Below, one piece after another: positions 27,721 through 37,090 of a stretch of DNA of 59,059 nucleotides (its first letter is position 1; each line of letters begins with the position of its first letter). Position numbers and translations under genes: made by a program. Source of the DNA: Clostridiales bacterium (GTDB lineage Bacteria > Acidobacteriota > Aminicenantia > Aminicenantales > UBA8522); the NCBI GenBank assembly GCA_029907205.1, contig JARYMI010000002.1:1-59059 (forward strand), read 5' to 3'. The notes beneath the pieces are model-generated. The model was not told the DNA's origin, made no database searches, and saw nothing but the letters and a program-made list of their open reading frames with translations.

Positions 27721-28791
27721 ATGGCTGGCTTCACCGTCCAAGAAATTAGAGCCAGGATTGCACGCTTTCCAAAACAAACGCTTATCCATTTGCCAACGCC
27801 GTTCCGAAAGCTCGACAGGCTCTCGGCCGAGTTAGGCGGACCGGAGGTATATATCAAGCGCGATGACCTGACTGGCCTCGCCTTCGGCGGGAACAAATCA
27901 CGAAAGCTAGAGTTCATCATTGCCGATGCCCTGAGCAAAGGAGCTGACGTCATTATCACGTGGGCAAGCCTGCAATCGAATTGGTGTCTGCAAACGGCAG
28001 CAGCGGCGCGGCGATTCGGGCTTCAACCGATCCTCGTTCTTTTTAAAACATACGACCTGGCGCCCGAATACGATGGCAACCTCCTTCTTGATTATATCGT
28101 CGGCGCTGACATCAGAATCAGAGAAGCGGAAAAAGGCAAGGTCGTGAGCGAAGAGCAGGCTGTGGGAATCATCGAAGAGATCTCCAACGAAGTCAGGGAA
28201 TGGGGGCACAAACCATATGTCGTCTCGGTGGGAGGCTCGCTGCCGGGATTCTCGATGGACCTTCCGCTCGGCGCAATCAGTCATGCGGCGGCTTTTGTCG
28301 AACTCTTAGAACAAGCCGAAAGCGGGGGAGTCAGCCCAACTCATGTCGTCATCGCCACCGGGTCAGGTGCCACGCAAGCAGGCCTGACTGTGGCAGCTAT
28401 GGCTTTGAAGAAGGACGTCGAGATCATCGGCATAAGCGTCTCCGAAGAGAAAGAAGCCTTCGCCCGCATTGTGCTCAAAATCTCAGAGGAGACCGAAAGG
28501 GCTTTGGGGCTTGATTCGAGCATCAAGCGCGATGATATCATCGTCCTCGATGACTATCTCAAGGAAGGGTATGGTCACGTCAACAGAGAAGTGGCTGAAG
28601 CGATTCGGCTTGCCTTCACAAGGGAAGGCATCGTCCTCGACCCTGTTTACACAGGGAAAGCCATGGCCGCCCTGATAGACCTTGTGACAAAAGGACGGTT
28701 TTCGAAAAAGGACAGAGTCGTCTTCTTCCATACAGGAGGGACGCCGGCGCTTTTCCCTTACCGGAAAACACTTATCGAGCTTCTCGGTTGA
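27721..28791 (+). CDS. PLP-dependent enzyme of the D-cysteine desulfhydrase / ACC deaminase family
   Basis: The protein has 356 residues, fold type II. The start (IHLPTPFRKLDRLSAELGG) and VYIKRDDLTGLAFGGNKSRK, with Schiff-base Lys59, are characteristic. VIATGSGATQAGL forms the phosphate loop and FFHTGGTPALFPY is the usual end. The position after the Lys that commonly reads QSNH reads LQSNWCLQ here. Possible substrates are D-cysteine, L-cysteate or 1-aminocyclopropane-1-carboxylate, and the sequence does not decide. GGAGGAGGGG lies just before the ATG. It is followed by a second PLP enzyme. Confidence 0.85.
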   Translation: MAGFTVQEIRARIARFPKQTLIHLPTPFRKLDRLSAELGGPEVYIKRDDLTGLAFGGNKSRKLEFIIADALSKGADVIITWASLQSNWCLQTAAAARRFGLQPILVLFKTYDLAPEYDGNLLLDYIVGADIRIREAEKGKVVSEEQAVGIIEEISNEVREWGHKPYVVSVGGSLPGFSMDLPLGAISHAAAFVELLEQAESGGVSPTHVVIATGSGATQAGLTVAAMALKKDVEIIGISVSEEKEAFARIVLKISEETERALGLDSSIKRDDIIVLDDYLKEGYGHVNREVAEAIRLAFTREGIVLDPVYTGKAMAALIDLVTKGRFSKKDRVVFFHTGGTPALFPYRKTLIELLG

Positions 28792-28836
28792 GATCGCTTT
28801 GACAGCCTGCGATACAACGAGGAAAGGAGAAAAACA

Positions 28837-29799
28837 ATGGCATTCGTCTGGCCGACTTTTGAAGATATTTTAAGAGCCAGGTCGATCATAAAAAAATATC
28901 TTCCTCGGACACCCCTCTATAGTTATCCTCAGCTCAATGATTTCCTCGGCGCTTCAGTCTACGTAAAGCATGAAAACCATCTGCCCACGGTCTCTTTTAA
29001 AGTCCGTGGTGGGATTAACCTCATGCACCATTTGCAGCCGGAGGAAAAGAGAAGGGGAGTCGTGACAGCATCAACCGGGAATCATGCCCTTTCCATCGCT
29101 TATGCCGGCCGGCTTTTCGGCGTTCCCGTGACCATCGTCATGCCTGAGCAGGCCAACCCGGTGAAGGTCAAGGCTGTGAGAAGCCTTGGGGCTGAGATTG
29201 TTTTTCACGGCCGGATTTTTGAAGAAGCCAAAGACCGGGCTTTGAAATTAGCTGAGGAAAGAGGAGCGCGTTTCATCCACCCGGCTAATGAGTCGTTTCT
29301 TATCGCGGGAGTAGCCACCTATGCGCTCGAGATTCTGGAGGACTGTCCCCAGGTGGACATGATCATCGTTCCGGTCGGCGGGGGGAGCGGCGCTTCAGGT
29401 TGCTGCCTGGCCAAGCGGGAAATCAAGCCCGAGGTCCAGGTCATCGGTGTCCAGGCGGAGAAGGCGCCGGCAGCCTACCTGTCCTGGAAAGCTGGGAATA
29501 TCGTCTCGTCCAGAATGGAGACGGTGGCGGAGGGGCTTCAGACACAGATGGGCTACGAGCTGACTCAGGAGATCCTCCGGGCACTTCTCGCCGATTTCAT
29601 CCTCGTCTCTGACGAGGAGATGTCCCGGGCCATCCTGACTTATATAGAGCTCGTCCGCAACCTGACCGAGGAGGCGGGCGCTGCGCCGTTGGCCGCTGCA
29701 GTGAAAATCAGGGAACGAATAAGAGGAAAAACCATCGCTTTGGTGCTCTCGGGAAGCAATATCTCGCTCGAACGTCTGAAGGGCCTATTCCTTCTCTGA
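28837..29799 (+). CDS. Threonine/serine dehydratase-like PLP enzyme
   Basis: The protein has 320 residues. LPRTPLYSYPQLN, the PLP lysine in VSFKVRGG (Lys55), STGNHALSIAYAGRLFGVP, and the glycine loop PVGGGSGASG place it with TdcB/IlvA-type ammonia-lyases or serine racemases. It is short and lacks the C-terminal regulatory ACT domain of biosynthetic IlvA. AAGGAG precedes the ATG. Its last codons (RLKGLFLL, stop) lie in a 66-bp stretch repeated at 35092-35157, where the same end overlaps the hflC stop. A catabolic role (2-oxobutanoate or pyruvate plus ammonia) is inferred. Confidence 0.87.
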   Translation: MAFVWPTFEDILRARSIIKKYLPRTPLYSYPQLNDFLGASVYVKHENHLPTVSFKVRGGINLMHHLQPEEKRRGVVTASTGNHALSIAYAGRLFGVPVTIVMPEQANPVKVKAVRSLGAEIVFHGRIFEEAKDRALKLAEERGARFIHPANESFLIAGVATYALEILEDCPQVDMIIVPVGGGSGASGCCLAKREIKPEVQVIGVQAEKAPAAYLSWKAGNIVSSRMETVAEGLQTQMGYELTQEILRALLADFILVSDEEMSRAILTYIELVRNLTEEAGAAPLAAAVKIRERIRGKTIALVLSGSNISLERLKGLFLL

Positions 29800-29838
29800 G
29801 CTCGGCAGGGACTTGAGGAATTCGCTGTCCGAGGAGAG
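29773..29838. repeat. Left copy of the tdcB/hflC 3' junction repeat
   Basis: This 66-base stretch matches 35092-35157 at 59 positions by hand count, with no gaps. On the plus strand it contains the dehydratase end (RLKGLFLL, stop). On the minus strand it encodes LSSDSEFLKSLPSSEKE, stop, a remnant of the HflC C-terminus. The functional hflC end is in the right copy. Confidence 0.85.
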
Positions 29839-29938
29839 CTAAGCAGCCAGCTTCCCGGCTTTTTCCTGTTAGTCCAGCTTATCCTGGGTTTAAAGGGAAA
29901 CCTATGAGTTTTCTATCGCCAAATACAAGGAGATTCTG

Positions 29939-29966
29939 TTGACGATTTATATTAATTTATTATAAT
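29939..29966 (+). promoter_or_regulatory. Strong sigma-70-type promoter of the isocitrate dehydrogenase genes
   Basis: TTGACG at 29939-29944, a 16-base AT-rich spacer, and a perfect TATAAT at 29961-29966 lie about 50 bases before the ATG at 30018. The surrounding bases are far more AT-rich than the rest of the window. Confidence 0.65.
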
Positions 29967-30017
29967 ATTTCCTTTCCCCAAGGATAGCAACAGTAATTAC
30001 TAATTGAGGAAGTTACT

Positions 30018-31028
30018 ATGGCTAAATACACGATTACAGTAATACCAGGTGAAGGCACTGGTCCGGAAATCTGGGAATGCGTGCAGATGATACTGGACGC
30101 GAGTGGCGTTGATCTTAGTTACGAATACGCTGACGCAGGATTGCCCGCCGTGGAAAAATATGGTTATCCAGTTCCACCAGAGACTATTGAATCAATCAAG
30201 AAAAACAAGGTCTGTATGAAGGGTCCCACCACCACTCCCGTGGGTTTTGGGCACAAAAGTGCTAATGTCACGTTAAGGAAGGCGTTAGACCTCTATGCCA
30301 ATGTCCGGCCCGCCAGGAGTATTCCCGGGGTCAAGACGCCGTGGCAAAACATTGACCTTGTGGGCATCCGCGAAAATACCGAAGATAGCTATGCCGCCAT
30401 TGAACATTGGGTTTCGGATGAGGTGGCCCAATGTCTGAAGGTAATCACTCGTCCAGGTTCGCTCCGCATCATTGACTACGCTTTCAAATATGCTCGTGCT
30501 CATAACCGCAAGAAAGTCACGGTCGTGCATAAAGCCAACATTATGAAGATTACCGATGGTCTCTTCCTCAACTGTGGTCGGGAAGTAGCAGCACACTATC
30601 CCAATATTGAGTTCCAGGATTTGATTGTGGACAACATGGCTATGCAGTTAGCCCTCAAACCTTACCTTTATGATGTCATCTGCTTGCCTAATCTTTACGG
30701 CGATATTCTTACCGACCTGATGGCGGGGCTCACCGGGGGCTTGGGTTTCGCCCCTGGCGCCATCATCGGCGATAACTACGCCATGTTTGAAGCGGTGCAC
30801 GGTTCCACCCCCAAATACATCGGGATGAAGCGAGTAAATCCGAGCGCAGTCCTGCAAGCCGCCATTATGATGCTGGAACATATCGGAGAAAAAGAAGCGG
30901 CACAGCGGGTTTACCACGCAATGTGTGCGGTCTTGGCCGAGGGCAAAAAGGTGACCGCGGATGTGGGAGGAACATGCACGAATGAGGAATACGCCAAGGC
31001 CATCGTCGAACGCTTGAAAGCAGCCTGA
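30018..31028 (+). CDS. Isocitrate dehydrogenase, catalytic part (Thermus/Rickettsia-like branch)
   Basis: The protein has 336 residues of the isocitrate/isopropylmalate dehydrogenase family. VIPGEGTGPEIWECV opens it. ANVRPARSIPG and LVGIRENTEDSYAAIEH bind substrate. LPNLYGDILTDLMAGLTGGL carries the metal-binding Asp residues, and FEAVHGSTPKYIGM is the cofactor loop. The PKYIGM-xxVNPSAV form resembles the Thermus/Rickettsia type, which normally carries a C-terminal clasp domain of about 140 residues. Here that domain is the next gene, 14 bases downstream. It oxidises isocitrate to 2-oxoglutarate; NAD or NADP preference is not decided. Confidence 0.88.
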   Translation: MAKYTITVIPGEGTGPEIWECVQMILDASGVDLSYEYADAGLPAVEKYGYPVPPETIESIKKNKVCMKGPTTTPVGFGHKSANVTLRKALDLYANVRPARSIPGVKTPWQNIDLVGIRENTEDSYAAIEHWVSDEVAQCLKVITRPGSLRIIDYAFKYARAHNRKKVTVVHKANIMKITDGLFLNCGREVAAHYPNIEFQDLIVDNMAMQLALKPYLYDVICLPNLYGDILTDLMAGLTGGLGFAPGAIIGDNYAMFEAVHGSTPKYIGMKRVNPSAVLQAAIMMLEHIGEKEAAQRVYHAMCAVLAEGKKVTADVGGTCTNEEYAKAIVERLKAA

Positions 31029-31042
31029 AGGAGTTTACAACC

Positions 31043-31375
31043 ATGTCTCACTTAAACTACCCTAAACCAGTAAGAAAAATAGAATTAGTCGGGGTTGATG
31101 TTTATATCATATCCCCCGAGTTGCCAAAACTCCCGAAGAAGGTTGGCCCCTTCCATCTTGATATCATTTCCAATCGGGGGCTGAAGGTCTATCCCGGGCC
31201 CACGCCGGAAGCGCTATGTGTCAATTGGTGGCGCTGTCGTTACAAAGCAGATAGCCCCATTACTGATAAGGACGTGGATAACTTTGTGCTTGAGCTTAGC
31301 CCCCATTTCTGGTGGTCGGCAGTGCAGAAGCTCTGGAACTATGATGGCGAACCAGGCTTCACTGTCGCGTACTAA
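31043..31375 (+). CDS. Free-standing isocitrate dehydrogenase C-terminal clasp-domain protein
   Basis: The protein has 110 residues and AAGGAG 9 bases before its ATG. Its core reads KIELVGVDVYIISPELPKLP, then LDIISNRGLKVYPGPTPEAL, WWRCRYKADS, and WSAVQKLWNYDGEPGFTVAY. As I recall them, the C-terminal regions of Thermus-type isocitrate dehydrogenases share GVDVF, ISNRG-xxV-P, HYRCRF, and V-KL--FDGE-GFT. The match and the position directly behind the catalytic gene make this a detached clasp domain that probably assembles with the catalytic subunit. I see no sign of a frameshift joining the two. Confidence 0.75.
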   Translation: MSHLNYPKPVRKIELVGVDVYIISPELPKLPKKVGPFHLDIISNRGLKVYPGPTPEALCVNWWRCRYKADSPITDKDVDNFVLELSPHFWWSAVQKLWNYDGEPGFTVAY

Positions 31376-31566
31376 GCGCAGGCATATCGCCTATAACGAA
31401 AGCTATTAGTGTTTAGGCGTTCCCGGCGGCTGAGGAATGGGCAAGCACACTTCCCTATGTCAGGCATAGGTTCGCCTATTTACAAAGTGCTAATGGCCTG
31501 TAGCGAAGCATCGCAGACACGCCATCATTTGGAAAAGCTCAGATTTTAATAAAGTAAGGAAAAGCA

Positions 31567-34281
31567 ATGGTAAATTGGCACTCGATGGAAGCCGCACAAG
31601 TTCTAAAGCAACTGAAAACGGACCCCCGGGATGGCCTTGCAGAAGATGAAGTTCAAAGGCGACTTGAAAAATACGGTTATAACGAACTAAAGAAAGAAGA
31701 GAAGGCATCGCCTCTCACCCTCTTCATCAGCCAGTTCAAAAATATCCTCATCATCATTCTTATCATCGCCATTATTCTTTCAGCGCTGGTTGGTGAGGCA
31801 CTTGATGCGGCTATCATTGCTGTGATTGTCGTCTTCTGTGCCGTCCTCGGGTTTATCCAGGAGTACCGAGCCGAACGCGCCCTCGAAGCATTGAAGAAAA
31901 TGCTCACCCCGACCATCACTGTGATGAGGGAAGGGAAGGAGAAGGAGATTCCGACCAAAGATCTGGTTCCGGGAGATATCTTGCTCCTGGAATCAGGAGA
32001 CAGGATTCCGGCGGATGCGAGGTTGATCGAAAGCTTCTCCTTGCAGTGCGATGAAGCGCCCCTCACAGGAGAATCCGTCCCTGTGAGAAAGGATGTTAAA
32101 CCACTGCCGATGGAAACGCGCGTCAGCGATCGGAAGAATATGATCTTCGCAGGGACCAGCGTGACCTTCGGAAGGGGTATGGCGGTTATCACTTCCACAG
32201 GGATGAAGACCGAATTCGGAATGATTGCCGAGGAGGTCACGGCGGTCAAAGCCGAAAAAACGCCTCTTGAAAAAAGGACGGAAGAGATAGGGAAATGGCT
32301 CGGCATCGGAGCCCTTTCCATCTGCTTTCTTGTCGCGGGGATCAGTGTTGTAAGGGAGGCCTTGGGTCGGGGGATTGATCTCCCCTTTATCGTGACAATA
32401 ATCATGTTTGCCGTCGCTCTTGCCGTGGCTGCCGTTCCTGAAGCCCTGTCAGCCATCGTCACGGGCGCTCTTGCCATAGGAATGCGCCAGATGGCAAAAA
32501 ACAACGCCCTGGTCAGAAAGATGCCTGCCGTTGAAACCCTAGGATGCACCACGGTGATCTGCTCCGATAAGACCGGGACGCTCACCAAGGGGGAGATGAC
32601 GATTCGAAAAATATTTGCCGGAGGCCGATGGGTGGAGGTTTCGGGCGTAGGTTATTTGCCGGAGGGGGAAATGAGAGGCTCCGGCATCCTCCACCCGAAG
32701 GATGTTCCTGCCCTCCAATTGCTCCTCCAGGGAGGGCTTCTATGTAATGACTCCGTCTTAGAAGAGAAGGATGGAAAATGGACGATAAAAGGAGATCCGA
32801 CAGAGGGGGCTCTCGTGGTGGCGGCCGTGAAAGCTGGGATGCATCAACTTGAGATGAGGCTTGAAAACCCCAGGATCGAGGAAATCCCCTTCAGCTCCGA
32901 AAGAAAAAGGATGACAACCATCCATCAGATGAAAGACGGCAGGAGACTGGTCTTCATGAAAGGGGCTGCGGAAGTGGTCCTGGAAAAGTGTCATCAGATG
33001 CTCGGCGATTCCGGCCCTCGGGAACTGGGAGAAAGAGAGAAGGCAGAAATCCTTAAAGCCAATGAAGAGATGGCCCAGGGAGCCATGAGGGTGCTCGGGT
33101 TCGGTTACAAGGATTGTATGGATGGATTAAGGCATACAGAAGAACATATTGAAAAGGACCTGGTCTTTCTTGGGCTGGCCGGGATGATTGATCCGCCCAG
33201 GGAGGAAGCGATCGAAGCGATCCAGGCATGTAAAAAAGTGGGCATCAAGCCCGTTATGATTACAGGGGATCACAAACTCACGGCCTTAGCCATAGCCAAT
33301 GAGATGGGGATTCGTCAGGAGGGCGATTTTGTCTTGACAGGCGAAGAGCTGGAAAAAATCTCTGATGAGGAGTTAGAAAAGATCGTGGATCGAGTTACTG
33401 TTTATGCTAGGGTTTCGCCAATAGATAAACTGAAGATCGTCAGGGCCTGGAAAAATAGGGGTGAAGTTGTTGCTATGACAGGAGACGGGGTCAATGATGC
33501 ACCAGCCTTAAAACATGCTGATATCGGGATTGCCATGGGTATTACTGGGACGGAGGTGACGAAAGAGACCGCGGACATGGTCCTGACCGACGACAATTTT
33601 GCGACGATCGTCACAGCAATTGAACGGGGAAGATGCATCTATGACAATATCAAAAAATATCTGATCTATCTCCTTGAGAGCAACGCGGTGGAGGTGACCT
33701 TTATCGGAGGAATGGCCATTCTTTTGGGGCCGCAATATTTGCCTGTTCTGCCTGCCGCCATTCTCTATATCAATTTGGCAACCGACGGGCTTCCAGCCCT
33801 CGCCCTTGGGGTAGCTCCCCCTGATCCCGACATCATGCAAAGACTGCCGCGGAATCCGCGCGAAAGCGTCTTCACGTGGGATGTGAGAGCCTTCATCCTG
33901 ACGATCCTCATGATTGAGATCCCTATCCTCTCCTTTATTTTCTTAAGCGAACTGCCTGACCTGACTCACGCGAGGACGATGATTTTTTTCTTCTTCGTCA
34001 TCACCGAGCTGGTCATTGCCCTCCACCTCCGTTCCGTCAGATACAGTGTCTTCAAAGTGCCTCCGCACAAATGGCTCCTGATCGCCCTGGCCTGGGAGGT
34101 TGTCATGCTGGTTGTCCTGATCCAGTTCCCTGTATTGCTGGACCGCTTTGGGATCGCCAAACCGTCGATTGAAGACATATGGGTCATCCTGGGCACTTGC
34201 GTTGTCCTCACGCTCGGGATGGAGGCCGTCAAGGCCATTTTGAGAAGAAAAACGGTCTCCGGAAGAAGGAGGATCGTTTGA
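31567..34281 (+). CDS. P-type ATPase, calcium-transporting type (P2A)
   Basis: The protein has 904 residues. Domains run in order: N-terminal helices, TM1-2, actuator with [12 protein letters not shown]3-4 with [11 protein letters not shown], phosphorylation motif [12 protein letters not shown], nucleotide domain with [10 protein letters not shown], hinge [13 protein letters not shown], and TM5-10. Calcium-binding positions of SERCA are recognisable: the Glu in PEAL, Asn and Glu in [10 protein letters not shown], and Asn, Thr and Asp in [14 protein letters not shown]. It should export Ca2+ or a similar divalent ion from the cytoplasm. The gap of about 190 bases before it holds short imperfect repeats around AGGCATA but no gene. 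It precedes purE. Confidence 0.93.
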   Translation: MVNWHSMEAAQVLKQLKTDPRDGLAEDEVQRRLEKYGYNELKKEEKASPLTLFISQFKNILIIILIIAIILSALVGEALDAAIIAVIVVFCAVLGFIQEYRAERALEALKKMLTPTITVMREGKEKEIPTKDLVPGDILLLESGDRIPADARLIESFSLQCDEAPLTGESVPVRKDVKPLPMETRVSDRKNMIFAGTSVTFGRGMAVITSTGMKTEFGMIAEEVTAVKAEKTPLEKRTEEIGKWLGIGALSICFLVAGISVVREALGRGIDLPFIVTIIMFAVALAVAAVPEALSAIVTGALAIGMRQMAKNNALVRKMPAVETLGCTTVICSDKTGTLTKGEMTIRKIFAGGRWVEVSGVGYLPEGEMRGSGILHPKDVPALQLLLQGGLLCNDSVLEEKDGKWTIKGDPTEGALVVAAVKAGMHQLEMRLENPRIEEIPFSSERKRMTTIHQMKDGRRLVFMKGAAEVVLEKCHQMLGDSGPRELGEREKAEILKANEEMAQGAMRVLGFGYKDCMDGLRHTEEHIEKDLVFLGLAGMIDPPREEAIEAIQACKKVGIKPVMITGDHKLTALAIANEMGIRQEGDFVLTGEELEKISDEELEKIVDRVTVYARVSPIDKLKIVRAWKNRGEVVAMTGDGVNDAPALKHADIGIAMGITGTEVTKETADMVLTDDNFATIVTAIERGRCIYDNIKKYLIYLLESNAVEVTFIGGMAILLGPQYLPVLPAAILYINLATDGLPALALGVAPPDPDIMQRLPRNPRESVFTWDVRAFILTILMIEIPILSFIFLSELPDLTHARTMIFFFFVITELVIALHLRSVRYSVFKVPPHKWLLIALAWEVVMLVVLIQFPVLLDRFGIAKPSIEDIWVILGTCVVLTLGMEAVKAILRRKTVSGRRRIV

Positions 34282-34309
34282 AAAGATTTTGATAGAAGGA
34301 GGAATTTCT

Positions 34310-34807
34310 ATGGAGAAGCCATTGGTTGGGATTCTGATGGGAAGCGACAGTGATTTGCCTGTGATGGAAAAGGCGACGGAGGTTTTGAGAGAGATGGGCG
34401 TTTGTTATGAGATCGATATCAGCTCCGCCCATCGGTTGCCTGACAAAACAGCCCATTATGCAAGGACAGCGAGGGAGCGGGGCATCGAGGTATTGATTGC
34501 TGGAGCGGGGATGGCGGCTCATCTGGCGGGGGTCCTGGCTGCTCATACCACTCTGCCTGTCATCGGTGTTCCACTTAAATCAGGAGCTCTGGAAGGAGTG
34601 GATGCGCTTTACTCCACCGTCCAGATGCCGCCCGGAATTCCGGTGGCGACGGTTGGAATTGATGGAGCGAAAAACGCAGCCTATTTGGCCTGTGAAATCC
34701 TTTCAATAAAATATCCAGAGATCGCAAAAAAAATGGAGGATTCCCGATCAAGGATGAGAAAATCCCTTGAGGAAAAGTCAAAAGCTCTAAAGCTGGGGAA
34801 GATTTAA
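34310..34807 (+). CDS. purE: N5-carboxyaminoimidazole ribonucleotide mutase (PurE class I-like)
   Basis: The protein has 165 residues from the ATG at 34310, which has AAGGAGG 7-8 bases upstream. [62 protein letters not shown] and the C-terminal helix are PurE hallmarks, and the SAHR loop has the catalytic His. It converts N5-CAIR to CAIR in purine synthesis. It stands without purK or other pur genes, 28 bases after the P-type ATPase gene, inside the block bracketed by repeats. Confidence 0.92.
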   Translation: MEKPLVGILMGSDSDLPVMEKATEVLREMGVCYEIDISSAHRLPDKTAHYARTARERGIEVLIAGAGMAAHLAGVLAAHTTLPVIGVPLKSGALEGVDALYSTVQMPPGIPVATVGIDGAKNAAYLACEILSIKYPEIAKKMEDSRSRMRKSLEEKSKALKLGKI

Positions 34808-35091
34808 GTCGATGATTTTCTGATCTCGCCGGCATGCAATCTTCTTCTACTGGGATGGGACGCTCATCGAAGGTATGACCCCTTTGTCTAAGGGCGTGGG
34901 TTCATGCCCCGCCCGAGAAGGGGAGGCAGAGAGGCCCATGAAAACTGTTTATTGCTCGAGTTGAAAATCCGCCTGAAATAGATGGCAAAATTGAAGACCC
35001 CTTGGCAACGCGGTGTTTTCCAGTCGCATCTCTGGCGAACATGAACTCCGCGCAACCCGCAAGGCCAAACCCGGCCATGCGGAAAATCAAG
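34808..35091. other. Non-coding stretch at the right edge of the bracketed block
   Basis: No gene is supported here. A plus-strand frame ending in the right repeat reads NSAQPARPNPAMRKIKRLKG and closes with the same FLL-stop end as the dehydratase. It has no ribosome site and no recognisable upstream domain. This suggests debris from the rearrangement that made the block. Confidence 0.4.
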
Positions 35092-35157
35092 CGCCTTAAG
35101 GGCCTATTTCTTCTCTGAGCTGCGCAGGAACTTGAGGAATTCGCTATCCGAGGAGAG
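35092..35157. repeat. Right copy of the tdcB/hflC 3' junction repeat
   Basis: This is the counterpart of 29773-29838. It contains the true hflC stop (CTA at 35104-35106 on the plus strand) and, on the plus strand, the codons RLKGLFLL-stop that end the dehydratase. The ancestral arrangement was probably the two genes converging with their 3' ends overlapping by about 15 bases. Confidence 0.85.
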
Positions 35158-36051
35158 AAGGAGCCAGGTCTCGCTGTCCAGAGCCTGGCGGTAGGCCTCG
35201 AGAGTTTTCATGAACTGGTAGAATTCCGGGTCCAGGTTATAGGCCTGGGCGTAGATTTTTGTGGCCTCAGCGTCCGCTTTACCCTTGATCTCCTGGGCCT
35301 TCCGGTAGGCCTCAGACTGGATTCGTTTCAGTTCTTTTTCCTTCTGGCCGCGAATCTCAGCGCTTTTGCCGTCTCCTTCTGACCTGTATTTTGAGGCGAT
35401 TCGCTTCCTCTCAGCGATCATCCGGTCGAAGACTTTCCGCTGAACTTCGTCGACATAGTTGATGCGTTTAATCCGGACATCTTTGAGTTCGACGCCGAAC
35501 TGTGGGGTGATTTTAGAAGCGCTCTCCAAGATGATCTGGGCGATTTTCTCCCTGCCGACCTCGATTTTTGCGATGGCCTCCGCGACCTCGAGAAGAACTG
35601 TCTCTTCGGTCAGCTCAAACTTGCGGTTGGAAGAGCGAACGACTTCGATAAGGTCGTAATTGGCGATGGCGTTCCGGGTTTCGCCGTCGATGATATCATC
35701 CAGCCTGGATTGGGCACCTCTTTCGTCGCGGACACGCTGGAAAAACGTGAGCGGGTCGCTGATCCTCCAGCGGGCGTAAGTGTCCACCCAGATGAACTTC
35801 TTTTCCTTGGTCGGGATCTGGTTGGGGTCGCCGTCCCATTCGAGCCAGCGCTTCTCAAAATAGTTGGCTTTCTGGATAAAGGGCGCTTTGAGGTGCAAAC
35901 CGGGAGAAGTGACGGCCCCGCCGATGGGCTCTCCGAATTGCGTGATTATAACCTGGTTGGTCTCGGAGACGACGTAGACGGCGTCAACGAGGACGATCAG
36001 GCCCAGGAGGACGACACCGGTTATGATCAGGTTTCTTGTGGCGGCACTCAT
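35104..36051 (-). CDS. hflC: HflC, SPFH-domain modulator of FtsH
   Basis: The protein has 315 residues with an N-terminal membrane helix (LIITGVVLLGLIVLVDAVYV). The SPFH domain contains VVSETNQVIITQFGEPIGG, SPGLHLKAPF and DTYARWRISDPLTFFQRV. A long coiled coil with AEIRGQKEKELKRIQSEAYRK and ADAEATKIYAQAYNLDPEFY follows. With HflK it forms a membrane cage around FtsH. It overlaps hflK by 4 bases. Confidence 0.95.
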   Translation of the reverse strand: MSAATRNLIITGVVLLGLIVLVDAVYVVSETNQVIITQFGEPIGGAVTSPGLHLKAPFIQKANYFEKRWLEWDGDPNQIPTKEKKFIWVDTYARWRISDPLTFFQRVRDERGAQSRLDDIIDGETRNAIANYDLIEVVRSSNRKFELTEETVLLEVAEAIAKIEVGREKIAQIILESASKITPQFGVELKDVRIKRINYVDEVQRKVFDRMIAERKRIASKYRSEGDGKSAEIRGQKEKELKRIQSEAYRKAQEIKGKADAEATKIYAQAYNLDPEFYQFMKTLEAYRQALDSETWLLLSSDSEFLKFLRSSEKK

Positions 36052-37025
36052 TTTTTCACCTCCTCGCCCAGGTTGAGGAGCGGCAGGACATTCCTTAACT
36101 TCTCATCGACGATGACCTTTTTCTTGATCTTGGGCAGGATATCGTTGAGCGTTTCGATATAAAGCCGCTTGCGGGTGACGATGGGCGCGCGGGCGTACTC
36201 CCTGTAGACAGAGGTGAAGAGCGCGGCGTCGCCGACCGCGCGGTTGACGCGTTCGGTGGCGTAGCCTTCGGCGCCCCGGAGCACCTGCTCGGCCTCGCCG
36301 GTAGCCCTGGGTATCTCCTGGTTGTACTCCGACCAGGCCTCGTTGATTTTGCGCTCCTTTTCCTGAATGGCTTCGTTCACCTCATTGAATGAGGGCTTGA
36401 CGGCGTCAGGCGGGTTGACGTCCTGGAAGATGAGCTGGTTCACGTCGATCCCGATTTCGTAAAGGTCGCAGAGATGCTGGAGCTCATCCTTGGCTTCATT
36501 GGCGATCCGAGCCCGGCCTACGGTGATGACCTCGTCCACAGAGTTATCGCCGACGATCCGCCGTACCATGGCCTCGTTCATGTAGCGAAAAGTATCCTCG
36601 GGGTTCCTGATTTTGAACAAATAATTGTAGGCATCCTTGATCTTGTACTGGACGATCCACTCGGCAACGACGACGTTCAGGTCTCCCGTGAGCATGATTG
36701 CTTCCCTGGCCGCTTCCGGGGTGACGCGGTATTCCGAACGGATGCCGGGCCGCGCTGTCCGGAACCCGAACTCCAACTTGAGCTGTCTCTGGACGGGAAC
36801 TTTGGTTAATTTTTCGATTCCCAGGGGCAGCTTGAAATGAAGACCGGGGTCTGCGGTTCGGACAAACTTGCCGAAGCGCAGGATTACTCCGAGCTCCTCG
36901 GGGCTGACCTGGTAGATGGACCCGATAAGCAGGATGACCGCGACGATGCCAATGATGACGCCGCGGATGATGCTGAACTTGATCTTGGGAATCTTAAAGT
37001 CAATAGGTTGAAAATCTCCTCTCAT
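36048..37025 (-). CDS. hflK: HflK, SPFH-domain modulator of FtsH
   Basis: The protein has 325 residues with one membrane helix at about 17-38 (IIRGVIIGIVAVILLIGSIY). VSPEELGVILRFGKFVRTAD and PGLHFKLPLGIEKLTKVPVQ begin the SPFH domain. The C-terminal helix contains EQVLRGAEGYATERVNRAVG. AAGGAGG precedes the ATG. The Gly/Pro-rich N-terminal tail of proteobacterial HflK is missing. It is transcribed ahead of hflC. Confidence 0.94.
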   Translation of the reverse strand: MRGDFQPIDFKIPKIKFSIIRGVIIGIVAVILLIGSIYQVSPEELGVILRFGKFVRTADPGLHFKLPLGIEKLTKVPVQRQLKLEFGFRTARPGIRSEYRVTPEAAREAIMLTGDLNVVVAEWIVQYKIKDAYNYLFKIRNPEDTFRYMNEAMVRRIVGDNSVDEVITVGRARIANEAKDELQHLCDLYEIGIDVNQLIFQDVNPPDAVKPSFNEVNEAIQEKERKINEAWSEYNQEIPRATGEAEQVLRGAEGYATERVNRAVGDAALFTSVYREYARAPIVTRKRLYIETLNDILPKIKKKVIVDEKLRNVLPLLNLGEEVKK

Positions 37026-37090
37026 CCAGACCTCCTTTCATGGATTTTCTTTATTTATTACTATAACACATGCTTTTCTTCCTGGCCAGT

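Noticed and set aside
34895..34913. T-arm-like hairpin (GTGGG-TTCATGC-CCCGC) suggesting a tRNA fragment
   Set aside because: The loop lacks the conserved A58 and no acceptor or anticodon stems can be found nearby.
34902..35090. Minus-strand open frame of 62 codons near the right repeat
   Set aside because: There is no ribosome site and no similarity I recognise; it lies in the disrupted edge of the bracketed block.
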